Part shown: positions 16,801-25,900 of the stretch, piece after piece
How the letters are laid out: each line of letters begins with the position of its first letter
Numbering within the stretch: the stretch's first letter is position 1
Virus record (IMG/VR): IMGVR_UViG_3300024335_000041
Location: 1 to 27,442 of that record
DNA length: 27,442 nt
Reading direction: 5' to 3' (one strand)
Origin: a virus
The notes under the pieces: generated by a model
Database searches by the model: none
Told to the model about the DNA's origin: nothing
What the model saw: only the letters and a program-made list of their open reading frames with translations
Made by a program: the position numbers and the translations under genes

Positions 16801-19007
16801 ATAGAAACACTTCCACTAAATTCTGATTTTATAGAACCAGTTCCAAATACTTTAAATATACCTTCAGTTGAAACGGAAGCACTTACCGAACCAGTTGTAA
16901 TTAAGTTCGATAATAACGCATCTTCAACTAAAGCTGAACGAGGGATGTTAAATAATCCTTCACCACTACCACTAAAGAATCCACTTCCAGATGGTATTTC
17001 AATATCTCCTATAAAGATAGAACCACTTTCATCAGAAGTTACTTTAAATACACTATCTTCAGTTGATGCAGTTACACTACCACTTGCTATAAATACAGCT
17101 TCTCTTGTTACTAAAGCTTCAATTGCTTCTTGTGCATCATTAGAAAGTGCTGAGAATGGTATATCAAATAAATCCTCACCACTACCACTATATTTTGAAC
17201 CACTATTTAATTGAACTGCTCCACTAACAAATACCGAACCACTTAATTCAGTTGTTACTGAACCTGTTGATTGTACTCTAAAGAAACCATCAGTTGAAAC
17301 CGATGCGGTTACTGAACCAGTAGATATTAAGTTTGAAATAAGTGCATCATCCGTTAATGCAGTTCTTGGTATATTAAATAATTTTTCACCACTACCACTA
17401 AAGAATGAACCACTACTTAAAAATACAGAACCTGTAAAAGTAGAACCACTTAATTCTGATTCTACAACTAATCCAAAGTTTGGAGAAACTGATGCGGTTA
17501 CTGAACCACTTCTAATATTATTTGTAATAAGAGCATCCTCAGTAAGTGCTGAACGAGGTATATCAAATAACTCCGCACCACTACCACTAAATATACTACC
17601 GCTACTTAATCTTAAACTACCAGTGAATGTAGAACCACTAGCTTCCGATGTTACAACAAACCCATCTTCATCTGAAACAGATGCAGTTACATTACCAGAT
17701 TGTATTTTAGTTGATACTTCAACTTCTTCAGCTAATGCTGATAAAGGTATATTAAATAAGTTTTCACCACTACCACTAAAGAATGAACCACTACTTAGAA
17801 ATACTGAACCAGTAAATGTAGAACCACTATCTAATGAGTTTACTACAAAACCAGTATCAGGTGATACTGAAGCAGTTACTGCTCCACTAATAATTAAATT
17901 CGTTTCTAATGCATCTTCAGTAAGTGCTGAACGAGGTATATTGAATAAGTTTTCACCACTACCACTAAATGATGAACCACTATTAAGATTAACATTTCCA
18001 CTAACTAATAACGAACCACTTAACTCAGTTGTTACTGAACCCGTTCCGAATACTCTGAAGAATCCATCTTGAGAAACGGAAGCCGTTACTGAACCTGTTG
18101 TTATTAAGTTTGAAAGTAATGCATCATCGGTTAATGCCGATTTTGGTATATTAAATAAGTTCTCACCACTACCACTAAAAGCAGAACCTGATATTAATTG
18201 TACATTTCCACTTACAAATAAAGAACCACTTAATTCAGTTGTTACTGAACCAGTTCCGAATACTTTAAATACACCATCAGGTGATACAGATGCGGTTACT
18301 GAACCTGTTGTTATTAAGTTTGAGAGTAGTGCATCATCAGTAAGTGCTGATTTTGGAATGTTGAATAAGTTTTCACCACTACCACTAAATGCTGAACCTG
18401 AAGTTAGTTGTACATTCCCACTAACAAATGTAGAACCACTTATAGTAGTATCTCCAAATACATCTAATGAACCAGTTACTTCTACCGAACCTGTAAATTC
18501 TTGCTTATCAGTTGATAATTCACCAAATCGGTTTGAACCAGATGAGAATATAATTGAAGATGAAATTATTTCAACAATAAGTTCTCTTGCTACTATTCTA
18601 TTATCAACAATTAAATCACCAGTAACTCTTACATCACCAGTAACATCCATATCTCCACCAAATGATGATGATACGTTTACTAAAAACCCAGTATTAGGTG
18701 AAATTGATGCGGATGCAGAACCTGATATTAATCTTACTGCTTCTGGAAGGTTATTTAATTGAGAACCATCTCCAGCAAATGAACCACTAAAAGAACCAGT
18801 AACTTGCTCTAATTGAAGTGTTGTAACAAATAAACGATTACCATCAGCATCGGAAGCAACAAGCGCAATAGACCCAGATGAAAGTGAACCACTCTCAGGA
18901 ACACCCAAGTTTGGTTCTGCTTCATTTAATCGTAGATATTCGTACCTATCCTCCGAAACATCGGATGGTCTTACTACTTTAACCTTTCCGCTTAATAATT
19001 GGCTCAT
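7845..19007 (-). CDS. Giant fibre protein with cupredoxin-like and collagen-like domains (3720 aa)
   Basis: One uninterrupted 3720-codon frame. The N-terminus (LLSGKVKV, RYEYLRLNEAEPNLG) resembles N-termini of marine T4-like fibre proteins (recalled). Residues ~70-2030 hold about twenty GSG/GDG..LFNIP..SAL modules. Embedded are a cupredoxin-like domain (~1060-1175), a degenerate copy (~1283-1400) and a domain common in phage fibres (NKAGENLINGTLVMVD; ~1480-1635). Then come YPVVQIYETGSNG (~2110-2170), three SMTVLSASYA repeats (~2190-2310), collagen-like stretch 1 (~2379-2540), a second intact cupredoxin-like domain (~2541-2653), collagen-like stretch 2 (~2653-3555), and a C-terminal cap (WPASIQWANG, STYYGFLSANN) seen at the ends of marine phage fibres. 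There is no enzyme motif. It is probably a long trimeric fibre or whisker. The Shine-Dalgarno is weak; the start lies 23 bases after the upstream stop. Confidence 0.88.
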   Translation of the reverse strand: MSQLLSGKVKVVRPSDVSEDRYEYLRLNEAEPNLGVPESGSLSSGSIALVASDADGNRLFVTTLQLEQVTGSFSGSFAGDGSQLNNLPEAVRLISGSASASISPNTGFLVNVSSSFGGDMDVTGDVRVTGDLIVDNRIVARELIVEIISSSIIFSSGSNRFGELSTDKQEFTGSVEVTGSLDVFGDTTISGSTFVSGNVQLTSGSAFSGSGENLFNIPKSALTDDALLSNLITTGSVTASVSPDGVFKVFGTGSVTTELSGSLFVSGNVQLISGSAFSGSGENLFNIPKSALTDDALLSNLITTGSVTASVSQDGFFRVFGTGSVTTELSGSLLVSGNVNLNSGSSFSGSGENLFNIPRSALTEDALETNLIISGAVTASVSPDTGFVVNSLDSGSTFTGSVFLSSGSFFSGSGENLFNIPLSALAEEVEVSTKIQSGNVTASVSDEDGFVVTSEASGSTFTGSLRLSSGSIFSGSGAELFDIPRSALTEDALITNNIRSGSVTASVSPNFGLVVESELSGSTFTGSVFLSSGSFFSGSGEKLFNIPRTALTDDALISNLISTGSVTASVSTDGFFRVQSTGSVTTELSGSVFVSGAVQLNSGSKYSGSGEDLFDIPFSALSNDAQEAIEALVTREAVFIASGSVTASTEDSVFKVTSDESGSIFIGDIEIPSGSGFFSGSGEGLFNIPRSALVEDALLSNLITTGSVSASVSTEGIFKVFGTGSIKSEFSGSVSISESLDVPKIIADEFTGSLSGSVAGDGSQLNNIPQSALSEDATRIASGSATASISPNLGFVVNTSSSIEGDLSVSGRITAEEIFVNFISSSIVISTGSNIFGDDSNTDTQKLFGETQIFGNVTASAKISSSGFVGDGSELFNIPQSALSEDAPLISSGSVTASVSPNFGFVVESTESGSTFSGSIQISGSVTLTSGSSFSGSGENLFNIPQSALSEDSPRISSGSVSASISPNLGLIVNTSASIDGDIDVSGVVSASIFSGSGESLFNIPLSAITEEAFRIVSGSVTASVDPNRGFEVNSTGRFDDSITTSGSLIVSASTSWGPDNLEKIVKVIGTDDGNKYEIDGKRQPLLYLVSGSTYTFNQSDSTNATHEIRFSTTDNGTHAGGVPFTGSVDTGSISAGTNGSQVTIAINFNTPDTLYYYCLNHSGMGGEIRKVLSYPISETIINDTVVVTGSIFTSGSITTTGDIDTNIVRGTQFSGSFSGSGRDLFDIPLSALAEDVEELSFIASGSVTASTDPEFGFKVNTTSSIEGDLNVTGGLYVSTSVIELETLPITQSVTIGQNGFAINGNLKQPLKFLNGLTYHFDISDSSNANNPIKLSQTVDGSHNTGTQYTTGVTTNGTAGNSGAFLKLEVTDNTPKRLYYFSTPSASYGSSIKILEEVPTISQNIINGNTEITGTLDVSSISSAEKISSPFITSSYLTSSVIDFVTGENTFPSQPGRLKWNETDGTLDLGMSGGSASLQIGQELYYPKVVNKAGENLINGTLVMVDPNNPSQGQRIRVIKSISDGTYDSDLLIGVLTENIDNNQEGFATWFGMVRDVKVDLLEDAGLKYTGSTWSEGDILYPDPQRAGGMTNVKPEAPNLKSTIALVERVNGDNIQLLVRPQLGNHLEDLHDVQIVSASNNDIIVFSSSSNRFENRSDNLVLSGSFSGSYTGVYFGDGSNLENVQAAAAPLISSGSATASVASGDTFVVTAPQSGSEFTGSIVTSGSITVGGGGRFVGDGSGLTDIDIANLALTLNVLESGSATASLDETEFKVFNNNISTSVDSSFSGSVNISESLDVGGIITGDGSGITNIDIANLAIDSSKIFTGSVTASVDPLGFFRVENLDPTLRSGSVKVEISGSLEVSQSITASLYRGDGGGLFNIPLDAIEDLELDRIVSGSATASISPNKGFFANTQISGTLFVGDGGGLFNIPADALQDLQLPLIISGGVSASVEPNEGFRVFSPTYGSKFTGSLNISGSVTIPSGSGFFSGSGEGLFNIPADAIVGLDQSRILSGSVTASTNPDDGFVVTSIASGSTFFGEVNFQNDVSASKITVTDEIFSPRITSSFVGSYQGENVGIDVPDDLDILVFDAAANKFRPVTQFGDTAVFPFSDVTQVTFQHNFAIDYPVVQIYETGSNGQIIPQAIESIDSSSVRVTFSGLTSGQAVIGTGGRLAGFVEGDDVVGLVNSASYALFAENAGTASSLVGFDSASLAELGNLSQYIKNNQTASMTVLSASYAETASFAVNAGDFNTDNFVRTDQTASMTVLSASYAESASYAINAVSAEDYVRNNQTASMTVLSASYAATASFALNAGDFVGENFLPNNGTGSFVGRFEVSGSLVVTGSTELIGLETGSSDTVLVINETTNRIEKRDVTAVSGTSGTGGTSGTGGSSGSSGSAGTSGTSGTSGSSGSAGTSGTSGTSGSSGTSGSSGTSGTTGTSGTSGTSGSSGSAGTSGTSGSSGTSGTSGSSGTSGSSGSSGTSGSGGSSGSSGTSGTSGSAGSSGSSGSSGTSGTSGTSGSSGSGGTSGTSGTSGSSGREGGRLFVVENAGFAYSFSGYTGDFPTITLVRGELFYFDVSDVASSHPFALRLSDGNTNTVPGTTNNDPTNGNHSTSVLVKYRVPEDAPDSIVYQCASHSSMIGTIQIVDKYGTSGTSGTSGSSGSSGTGGSSGSSGSSGSSGTSGSSGTSGSSGSSGSGGTSGSSGSSGSSGSSGSSGTSGSSGTSGTSGTSGSSGSSGSSGSSGSSGSSGSSGTSGADGEEGSSGSAGTSGTSGSSGSSGSTGTNGTSGTSGTSGTSGERGSSGSAGTSGTSGTNGTSGSSGTSGSSGTSGTSGTSGTSGTSGTSGTSGSGGTAGTSGSSGTTGTSGSSGTSGSSGTSGTSGTNGTSGSSGTSGSSGTSGTSGSTGTSGTSGTSGTNGTSGSAGTSGSAGTSGTSAEGSSGTSGTSGSSGTSGSSGTTGTSGTSAEGSSGTAGTSGTSGSSGTSGTSGTSGSSGTSAEGSSGTSGTSGSSGSAGTSGTTGTSGTSAEGSSGSSGTSGTNGTSGSSGTSGSSGTTGEDGEDGTSGSSGSSGQDGTFFGSSGSSGTSGSTGTAGSSGINGVDGTDGTSGTTGRDGTFFGSSGTSGTSGSSGSSGSAGTSGSAGSSGTSGTSGTSGQDGTFFGSSGTSGTSGETGTSGTSGLGSSGTSGTSGVDGTFFGSSGTSGETGTSGTSGAGTSGTSGSSGTSGTSGQDGTFFGSSGTTGTSGTSGAGTSGTSGSSGTSGTSGVDGTFFGSSGSSGTDGTSGTSGLGTDGTSGQSGSSGTTGTGGSSGTGGTSGQDGTFFGSSGTSGTNGTSGSSGTSGLSGTSGTSGTSGLDGTFFGSSGTSGSDGTSGQTGSSGTSGVSGSAGTSGVSGTSGQDGTLFGSSGSSGTSGSSGSTGTAGSSGVSGTAGTSGLDGTLFGSSGSSGTSGSSGSTGTAGSSGSSGSSGTAGTSGQDGTLFGSSGSSGTSGSSGSSGTSGVGGSNGSSGTSGLDGTLFGSSGSSGVSGTSGSSGTSGETGSSGSSGSSGSSGLLNVANDGADRVLTMDGDGTGTAQSNLTFDGADLDVTGNVQISGELDVDGDFLGATTFSTRFHENYNNIGNSTGGTTIDLSTANNFRIDRIGSITIALSNAPSAPRAIGFTLLLEDSSGGTATVSWPASIQWANGAAPTLTAGGKDILVFYTYDGGSTYYGFLSANNIS
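8345..11056 (-). repeat. Collagen-like stretch 2 with regular interruptions
   Basis: About 900 residues with glycine at every third position, mainly GTS, GSS, GSG, GTA and GTN triplets, essentially without proline. Two kinds of break recur: GTSAEG (four copies, at about 9920, 10007, 10101 and 10191) and GTFFG/GTLFG (twelve copies from about 9795 down to 8455, spaced about 108-155 bases). Confidence 0.88.
11050..11385 (-). other. Cupredoxin-like domain between the two collagen-like stretches
   Basis: About 110 residues. LFYFDVSD and SHPFALRLSDG are followed 49 residues after the histidine by YQCASHSSMIGTIQI. Cys, His and Met in C-x2-H-x2-M (11082-11102) plus the upstream His (11247-11249) are the ligand set and order of type 1 copper proteins, with the Cys-to-Met spacing of amicyanin. 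Copper binding is inferred. Confidence 0.6.
11390..11873 (-). repeat. Collagen-like stretch 1
   Basis: About 160 residues of uninterrupted Gly-X-Y (GTS, GSS, GSG, GSA, GTT), proline-free, ending in GREGG just before the third cupredoxin-like domain. It begins right after the beta-rich VLVINETTNRIEKRDV segment. Confidence 0.85.
12075..12440 (-). repeat. Three SMTVLSASYA repeats
   Basis: QTASMTVLSASYA occurs three times, with anchors at 12097, 12193 and 12295, giving spacings of 96 and 102 bases. A partial fourth (NSASYALFAENAGTASSLVG) lies at the high-coordinate end. The first two copies are almost identical on DNA over about 28 bases. Confidence 0.8.
14110..14610 (-). other. Fibre domain shared with many phage tail proteins
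   Basis: Residues around YYPKVVNKAGENLINGTLV, IGVLTENIDNNQEGFATWFG and WSEGDILYPDPQRAGGMTN follow a pattern widespread in phage minor structural and fibre proteins: a NKTG-like turn, GV.TE.I..N..G....G, then W.EGD.LY. It marks the change from the N-terminal to the central NIP-module array. Role unknown. Confidence 0.55.
14810..15160 (-). other. Degenerate cupredoxin-like domain
   Basis: Same strand plan as the domain at 15490-15825 (LTYHFDISDSSN, SGAFLKLEVTDN), but the positions aligning with His, Cys, His and Met read Asn, Ser, Ser and Tyr: LYYFSTPSASYGS replaces LYYYCLNHSGMGG. Likely a structural copy without a metal site. Confidence 0.6.
15490..15825 (-). other. Cupredoxin-like domain with intact ligand set
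   Basis: About 110 residues: LLYLVSGSTYTFNQSD, then ATHEIRFSTTDNG, then LYYYCLNHSGMGGEI. The C-x2-H-x2-M loop is at 15513-15533 and the upstream His at 15687-15689, 52 residues before the Cys. Related domains are recalled from marine phage structural proteins. Copper binding is inferred from the residues. Confidence 0.62.
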
Positions 19008-19030
19008 TTATTATTAGTCTTAGTATATAA

Positions 19031-19891
19031 TTATTCGTTTGCACTTTCAAGAATCGATAATATTACAGTTAAATTTGTAGAACCTGATACAATTAATGAA
19101 AATTGTTGTTCTAATACTAACTTACCTGCCACAATCGGTGATAATGAATCTCCAGCTGGTATAATTACATTTGTAATTAAATCAACTGGTTCTTGTAAAA
19201 CTCTCGTTGGAGTTGATATCGTATCGGATATAGCATCCAATAAATCAACTGATGCTGATATTGAACCTGTTTCTGATACAAATGTATTATCTATGGATTG
19301 TGTTACCGAATCTTGATATAATCTAGATACAGCCGATGAACCTGTTACCGATTCATTAATAAGTATTTGTTCTACTAATTTAGTGGCATAATCTATTGAT
19401 TGATATGATGAAGTGAAATAATCATTAGGAATCAAAATTTCCCCATTCTTATTATAATAAGAAAGAGCTGCTTTTTTAGATTGTAATGTCCCTCCTGCTA
19501 TTAAATCTGCCTCAACACCATCCAAAGCAGTTTTAACATATCCTTCAAAAAAGGAAGATGTAAAACTAAATGGAATTTGTGTTAAATTATTTTGAAAATT
19601 AATATACGCAGCAGATTCTTTTTCAATAAAAGTTTGGTTTTTTTCTATAAGTGCAGATGCACTTAAAAAACTACCTGAATTAATTATTGAATCTACTTGA
19701 GGTACTGGTAATTCCCTATTACTTGTTATACTAATAGTAACGGGCTCGTTTGCTTCACCCGTATTTGTTATCTGAGCTGATAATAAGATAGTAGAAACTC
19801 CTTTTGGAGCTGAATAAACTACATCATCATCACCTGTCAAAGTGGTAAGTACGGATTTAAATGCATTTAGTGGTATTAATTCTTCTGCCAT
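19031..19891 (-). CDS. Virion-associated beta protein with an inserted repeat unit (286 aa)
   Basis: 286 residues. Residues ~8-56 (NAFKSVLTTLTGDDDVVYSA, ILLSAQITNTG, VTISITS) and ~222-283 (LITNVIIPAGDSL, LVLEQQFSLIVSG, LTVILSILES) together match the 110-residue protein at 5721-6053, which has FKNSIKGPAG, DVQITDSS, VIPNGSS, KVVLEASDS and VILSVLEI. Between them, ~70-200 resembles one unit of the giant neighbour at 19925: SASALIEKNQTFIEKESAAY, DGVEADLIAGG, YYNKNGE, YATKLVEQILI. The Cys-Arg-Asp core of that unit is missing. Likely a baseplate or fibre accessory protein. AGGA sits only one base from the ATG, an unusual spacing, but there is no better start nearby. Function unknown. Confidence 0.78.
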   Translation of the reverse strand: MAEELIPLNAFKSVLTTLTGDDDVVYSAPKGVSTILLSAQITNTGEANEPVTISITSNRELPVPQVDSIINSGSFLSASALIEKNQTFIEKESAAYINFQNNLTQIPFSFTSSFFEGYVKTALDGVEADLIAGGTLQSKKAALSYYNKNGEILIPNDYFTSSYQSIDYATKLVEQILINESVTGSSAVSRLYQDSVTQSIDNTFVSETGSISASVDLLDAISDTISTPTRVLQEPVDLITNVIIPAGDSLSPIVAGKLVLEQQFSLIVSGSTNLTVILSILESANE

Positions 19892-19924
19892 ATCCTATAT
19901 AAATATTTGTTTTCTTTTTTATCC
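19892..19924 (-). other. AT-rich 33-base intergenic gap
   Basis: On the minus strand an A-rich run leads into ATATTTATATAGGAT directly before the ATG at 19891. It includes the closely spaced AGGA. No hairpin and no convincing promoter in the coding direction. Confidence 0.5.
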
Positions 19925-22900
19925 TTAATCTTGCAGTGCTAATGAGAATGGTGTTACAAGTGAGAATAGTGATTTAGAGAATGTTCTACCTTCTAATGTA
20001 CCAGAAGCTTGTTTAATAACAAGACCCCCACCAATTCTAAAGTCACCAAGTTCGTTACCTGATGTGAAGAATACTCTACCTCCACCTATTTCAGTAATTT
20101 CCTTATCAGGATCAGGTACACCATCACCACCTTGGTTAGGAGGTAATGCTTTATAAGTTACCCCAGCACCAGCGTAAGAGAAATCATGCCCAGTTGTAAT
20201 AATTAAAGAACCAAACTCTTCAACTGGTGCCTGTCTAGCAACAAATTGGAATTGAGTTCTTAAATATCTATTAGTTTCTGCAGTTTCTTTCTTTTGTTCG
20301 TTTATAACCACAGCCGCACTTCCGTATATACCATTGTAATACGATTCAGCTGCTCTAATACTTCTTTCGTTACCACCATAAATGATATCAGTTGCGATAG
20401 CATCTAAGATGAAACCAGTATCTCTATAACATTTTTCTTCATTGTATATAAAGTTAGGGAAAGCAGCGTTTGTGTACGATATTGCTTTACCTTGTAATAC
20501 TTTCTTAGCGTTTCTAAGAGCGGTAGCCCCATTATTATTTAAAAATGCTGGGAATACTAATTGTTGTTGTTTGATTATCTTCTCAGCTAACCCTTTAGAG
20601 AAATCAATACCATCAGTTGTTTGTGGTTTTTGCTCCGTTGTAGCGATTGAAGGAATGTAGTAGTAGAATGTACCTGCTTGTACTGCTCTTTCATTACCAC
20701 CATATGTTAAATCAGTTGCTACTGCATCTATGATGTATCCTAAATCTCTACTACAACTAACTTCGTTGTATTCAAACTCACTCCAAGATGAACTTAGATA
20801 AGCGATTGTTTCTTTTTGTATAAATGTTGTATTATCTCTTAATAACTGAACACCATTTGTAATTTCAGCCGATGGAGTTGTGTATGGTAGATTCTGAACT
20901 ACATTTTGTGAAGTTCCATTTGCGAATCTGATTCCATCAACAGTCGGGTCTAATTGATTTTGCTCTGAAGGTGTTCCAGCGTTTGTTGCTCTTGAAGGAT
21001 ATCTCCAATAGTACAATCCTGCATTAATACTTCTTTCATTACCACCATATACTAAATCAGTTACAGCTGCATCTATAATATATCCAGTATCTCTTCTACA
21101 CTTATCTTCATTATATTTTACATTACTCCAAGAAGATGAGATAAACTCAATTGTTTCGTTTTGTACAAAACTTCTATTGTTTCTTAATAATTCAGCTGAT
21201 GCAGATACTTCAGCAGATGCGGTAACAAATGTTATGTTTTCTAACACTTTTTCAGCCAATCTTGCTGAGTAATTGATACCATCAATTGTTTGATTCAATT
21301 GTCCATTTGGATTACTTTGGAAATTAACAGTTGCATCCGATGGATATAAGTAATAGTACTCACCATTTACTCTACCTCTTTCATTTCCACCATATAAGAA
21401 ATCAGTTGCTACACCATTTAAGATATAACCAGTATCTCTCTTACATTTATCTTCATTGTAATCAAATGTACTCCAAGAAGAAGAAATATATGATATTACT
21501 TCATTTTGGATAAATTCTTTGTTATCTAAAAGAACTTTATTACCAGCTAATCTTTCAGCCGATGCCGTTACGAATATTTCGTTTTGTACTAATTTACTTG
21601 CCACATCACCCGCGTACTTAATACCCGTTGTAGTTGGTTCTAATTGAGTTGATGTTGCTGATGAAGGATATTTGTAGTAGTATTCTCCTGCAATTTTACT
21701 TCTTTGGTTACCACCATAAAGTAAATCAGTAGATACTGCATCTAAAATATGTCCAACATCTCTCATACAAGTTGATTCTACATAATCAAACCCTTCCCAA
21801 GAAGAACTTAGGTAAGAAATTGATTCAGATTGAATAAACTCTCTATTATTTCTAATTAATTCAACTGATGCTGATATTTGAGTTGATGGGAAATCAAATG
21901 TTACACCTTTAACGATTTGTTCAGTTAATTGTGCTGCGTAATTGATACCATCAATAGTTTGTTGAGCTTGAGAACCAGTTCCATTAGCTTCAGATGGGAA
22001 TTGGTAATAGAATCTAGCATTTACCGAAGATGCTGATACAATTCCGTATCTTAAATCTTCTGCTACACCATTTACTATAAATCCAACATCTCTTCTACAC
22101 TTAACATCATCATAATCAAATCCTACCCAAGAAGAAGAAATATATTCCACAACTTCATTTTGTATAAATGTTACACTTTCAGTAATCAATCCATAAGTAG
22201 TTAGGATATCTGAATCAGTAGAAACTGCCCCATAATTAGATGAAGTTGGTGTTGAACCTGTTCCATTTGAGATTGCATCTGATACAATTGCGAATGAAGA
22301 TGAAATTGTGTTAAGAATTGTAATATCAGTTATATCACCTCCAGTTGCTGGTGAGAATGAAGTTACTTTAATTCCATTATCGGTATTCAAACTTCCAGTT
22401 GGAATAAATAATGTTTCTTTGTTAACTAATTTTTGAATTAAATCTTTAGTATAGATTAATGCATCAGTTGTTTCATCTAATTGGTTATCAGTTGCTTCAG
22501 ATGGGAATCTATAATAGAATTCACCAGCGGTTAATGCTCTTTGGTTTCCACCATATCTTAAATCAGTAGCAACAGCATCAATAATAAATCCAGTATCTCT
22601 ACTACAACTTAATTCATTGTATTCAAAGTTTGGATATTTAGCGTTTACGAATGCTACAGTTTCAGCTTGTAAGAATTCTCTATTTTCTCTGATTGTATCA
22701 TAAACATAATCAACTTCATTTGATGCAGTTTGGAATATTGCTCCACTTACAATTTCTGATACAAATCCTTGTACGAAATCTACTGCAGTTACAGTTGGGT
22801 CTTTTTGTTTATTCTCATTTGGTACACCACCAATTATTGCTGCTGATGGATATCTATAATAGTAATCTCCAGCATTTACACTTCTTTCATTTCCACCATA

Positions 22901-25900
22901 AAGAAGGTCAGTTGATACTGCATCTATAATATGAGTAATATCTCTTTTACAAGTTATTTCATTATAAGTAAATCCATCCCAAGAAGATGATAAGAATTCA
23001 ATTGTTTCATTTTCAATAAATTCTCTATTGTTTCTAATTAACTCATAAGAACCACTAACTAATGCGGATGCAGTCTGGAATGTGTATCCTCTTACTATAC
23101 TTTCTGCTAATCTACCAGCGTAGTTAATACCATCTAATGTTTGTTGTAATTGTGCACCCTGTGCTTTAGATGGGAAATCATAGTAGAACTTACCATTGAA
23201 TATAGATGAAGAGTTTGCGTTATACAACATATCTTCAGCTGCTCCACTTATAATTGCCCCAATATCTCTACTACAACTCGTTTCATTGTAAGATGCAGTT
23301 GACCAAGAAGATGATAAGTAAGCGATACTTTCACTTTGAATAAATTCAATGTTATCTTTTAGTAAGTTGTAAGCTGCTAATGTTTTTGGTGAATCGGATG
23401 GTGTTCCATACTCAACAACAGTTGGTAATGAACCAGTTCCATTTTCAACAATTGTAGTTACAATTGCGATTGATGATGAAATCAATCTTTGTTGTAATCT
23501 ATCTCCAAATGATTCTGATGTTATTTGAACTGCATCAGTAACTTTAATTAAGTTATTTTTATCAGAGTTATTCTTAACAACAGTTGGTTTAACAGAAGTA
23601 CCATTTTGTAATATATCTTCAATTATACCAATTGATGATTTTACTTTGTTAACTTCAGTTATAGAACCAACAATAGAAGAAGTAAATTGATTTGTATTAG
23701 TTACTTTAATATTGCTTTCAGTATTATTTACAATCGCTGGTAAAACACTTATTGAATTTTTATCAGTTCTAACAAATTTATGAACTGATTGAGGTAAGTG
23801 TTTAACCGCTGCTTTAGATGCAGATACAAATGTGTGTACCGATTGAGGTTCATGCTTAACAGCGTTTGCTGAAGCTGATACAAATGTATGTAACGAACCA
23901 GAAGCACTTCCAGCATTTCCTACATTAATTGTAAATGTACCAGTTTGTCTTTCAATACTATTTTGTTCTGCTGATACGAATGTGTGTTCACCAACATAAG
24001 ATGAAGCACCAATATTAATTTTAAATGTATTTGTAGTTACATCAGAAATTGGTAACCATCTTCCAGATGGATAATCATAGTTAGGTCTTGGATAAGATTT
24101 TTTAACTTTATTTCCATCCAATATACAAGTATAAGATAATCCGTTATCAGAAATCTTAATATAATCACCATTAGTAAAATTATGATTAGCTATTGTAATA
24201 ATAACATCACCAGTTAATGAGTTATATGGAGCATCGGTTGGTGTATGTTGAGTTTTACCAACTGAAGTAATTACTATTGATTGTTCTGCATATGGGTCTG
24301 AACCTAATCGTGGATAAGAATGGGTTGTAGCATCTGAATCTTGGTCACAAGTAAATGCAAATGATTCATTTTCCAATACCACACTTCTACCAACTCCTAA
24401 ACCAAATGATTCAGAAACAGTTAAAGTCATATCACCACTTAATGCGTTATAAGATGCAGATACAGGTGTAAAGTATTTATTCGGACCCGATACTCCTACA
24501 TTTACAGTCATTGTAGTATCAGTTACCGAAGTAAGTTTCATTGAACGACCAGCGTAAGGGTCTATTCCTAATCTCGGATATGATTTAGTAGATTGGTCAT
24601 TATCCATATCACAAGTAAATGCAAATGAACCAGTATCTAATACGATACCCTCCCCAACACTTAATGTGTGAGTTCCAGTTGTGATTACGAAATCACCAGT
24701 TGCTGGGTTATAAGTTGCGTTAGATGGAGTCCATTCAACATTAGGACCCGATGCTCCTACATTTACAGTTATAGTATCATCAGTTTTTGATATTATCTCT
24801 AATTTATTAGTATAAGCAGGTTGGCCAACTGATGGGAGTTTATGTTCAGTTTTATTTCCATCCATATCACAAGTGAATACGAATGATTCAGGTCTTATAT
24901 AAATTTCTTCTCCAACATCTAAGGTATGATTTGGAATAGTAACTATAAAGTTTCCGTTAAGAGGATTATAAGCCGCAGTTGTTGGTGTAAATGTACCAAC
25001 ACCATTTTCAATGATATTGATAATTTGACCAAATGAAGAACTTACAATACCAAATTCAGTATCAGTTACAAAAGTACCACTAGCAGTTACATAAGAACCA
25101 GTTGTTAGTTGTTGTGGAGCATCCAATGTATCATCAAACCATTTAGCTAATGCGAAAGGAATATCATCGGTTCCTAATCTGATAATATCATTAATAAATC
25201 CTACACTTCTAGTTACATAAGCTGATTCAACTCCACTACCACTTAAAGAAGAAGTAAATTGAGTTGTATCATTAATTTTAATTAACCCTTCAATGTTTTC
25301 AGTTAATATAGGTAATGTACTTACTGAATCTCTATCAGTTCTAATAAATGTATGAGCTGATTGAGGTAAATGTTTTAATGCCCCATTCGAAGCTGATACG
25401 AAAGTATGAACTGATTGAGGTTCATGCTTAACTGCTCTATTAGATGCAGATACAAATGTATGAATTGAACCACTTGCACTTCCACCATCACCAACATTAA
25501 TTGTAAATGTTCCATCTTGTCTCTTCAATCCATTAGTAGTTGCTGATACAAATGTATGTGAACCTACATATGGTGAAGAACCTATATTGATATCGAATGT
25601 GTTAGTTGTTACATTAGAAATTTCTAACCATCTTCCACTTGGATAATCGTAATTAGGTCTTGGGTAAGATTTTGTAGTTGTATTATTATCTAATACACAA
25701 GTATAAGTTAGAGAGTTATCATCTAATTTGATGTAATCTCCATTATTGAAATTGTGATTAGCTATTGTAATAGTTACATCACCAGTTGCCGAATCATATG
25801 GTGCATCAGTTACACTATGAGAAGTTGTACCAACTGAAGTAATTTTTATTGATTGTTCTGCGTATGGGTCTGAACCACTTCTTGGGTAAGAGTGAGTAGT

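Larger units (their letters stand above)
12840..18800 (-). repeat. Array of about twenty GSG..LFNIP..SAL modules
   Basis: The core G(S/D)G..LFNIP.SAL...A is followed by GS.TASVSP..GF.V and an S(S)G(S)..FSGS stretch; module length is mostly 65-90 residues. I count twenty cores, some degenerate (for example SNLENVQAA, SGLTDIDIA). Neighbouring copies at 18120-18420 are close to identical on DNA, with a spacing of 210 bases. Cupredoxin-like and other domains interrupt the array. Confidence 0.82.

Noticed and set aside
19898-19905. A second TATAAATA in the gap before the 286-residue gene
   Set aside because: Same reason: plus strand, wrong direction. Two matches in AT-rich gaps are plausible by chance, though their shared position in gaps was noted.
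19925-23400. RTX-type calcium repeats suggested by the YGGN motif
   Set aside because: The motif occurs once per ~110 residues within a conserved C.RD...YGGN unit, not as tandem nonapeptides.
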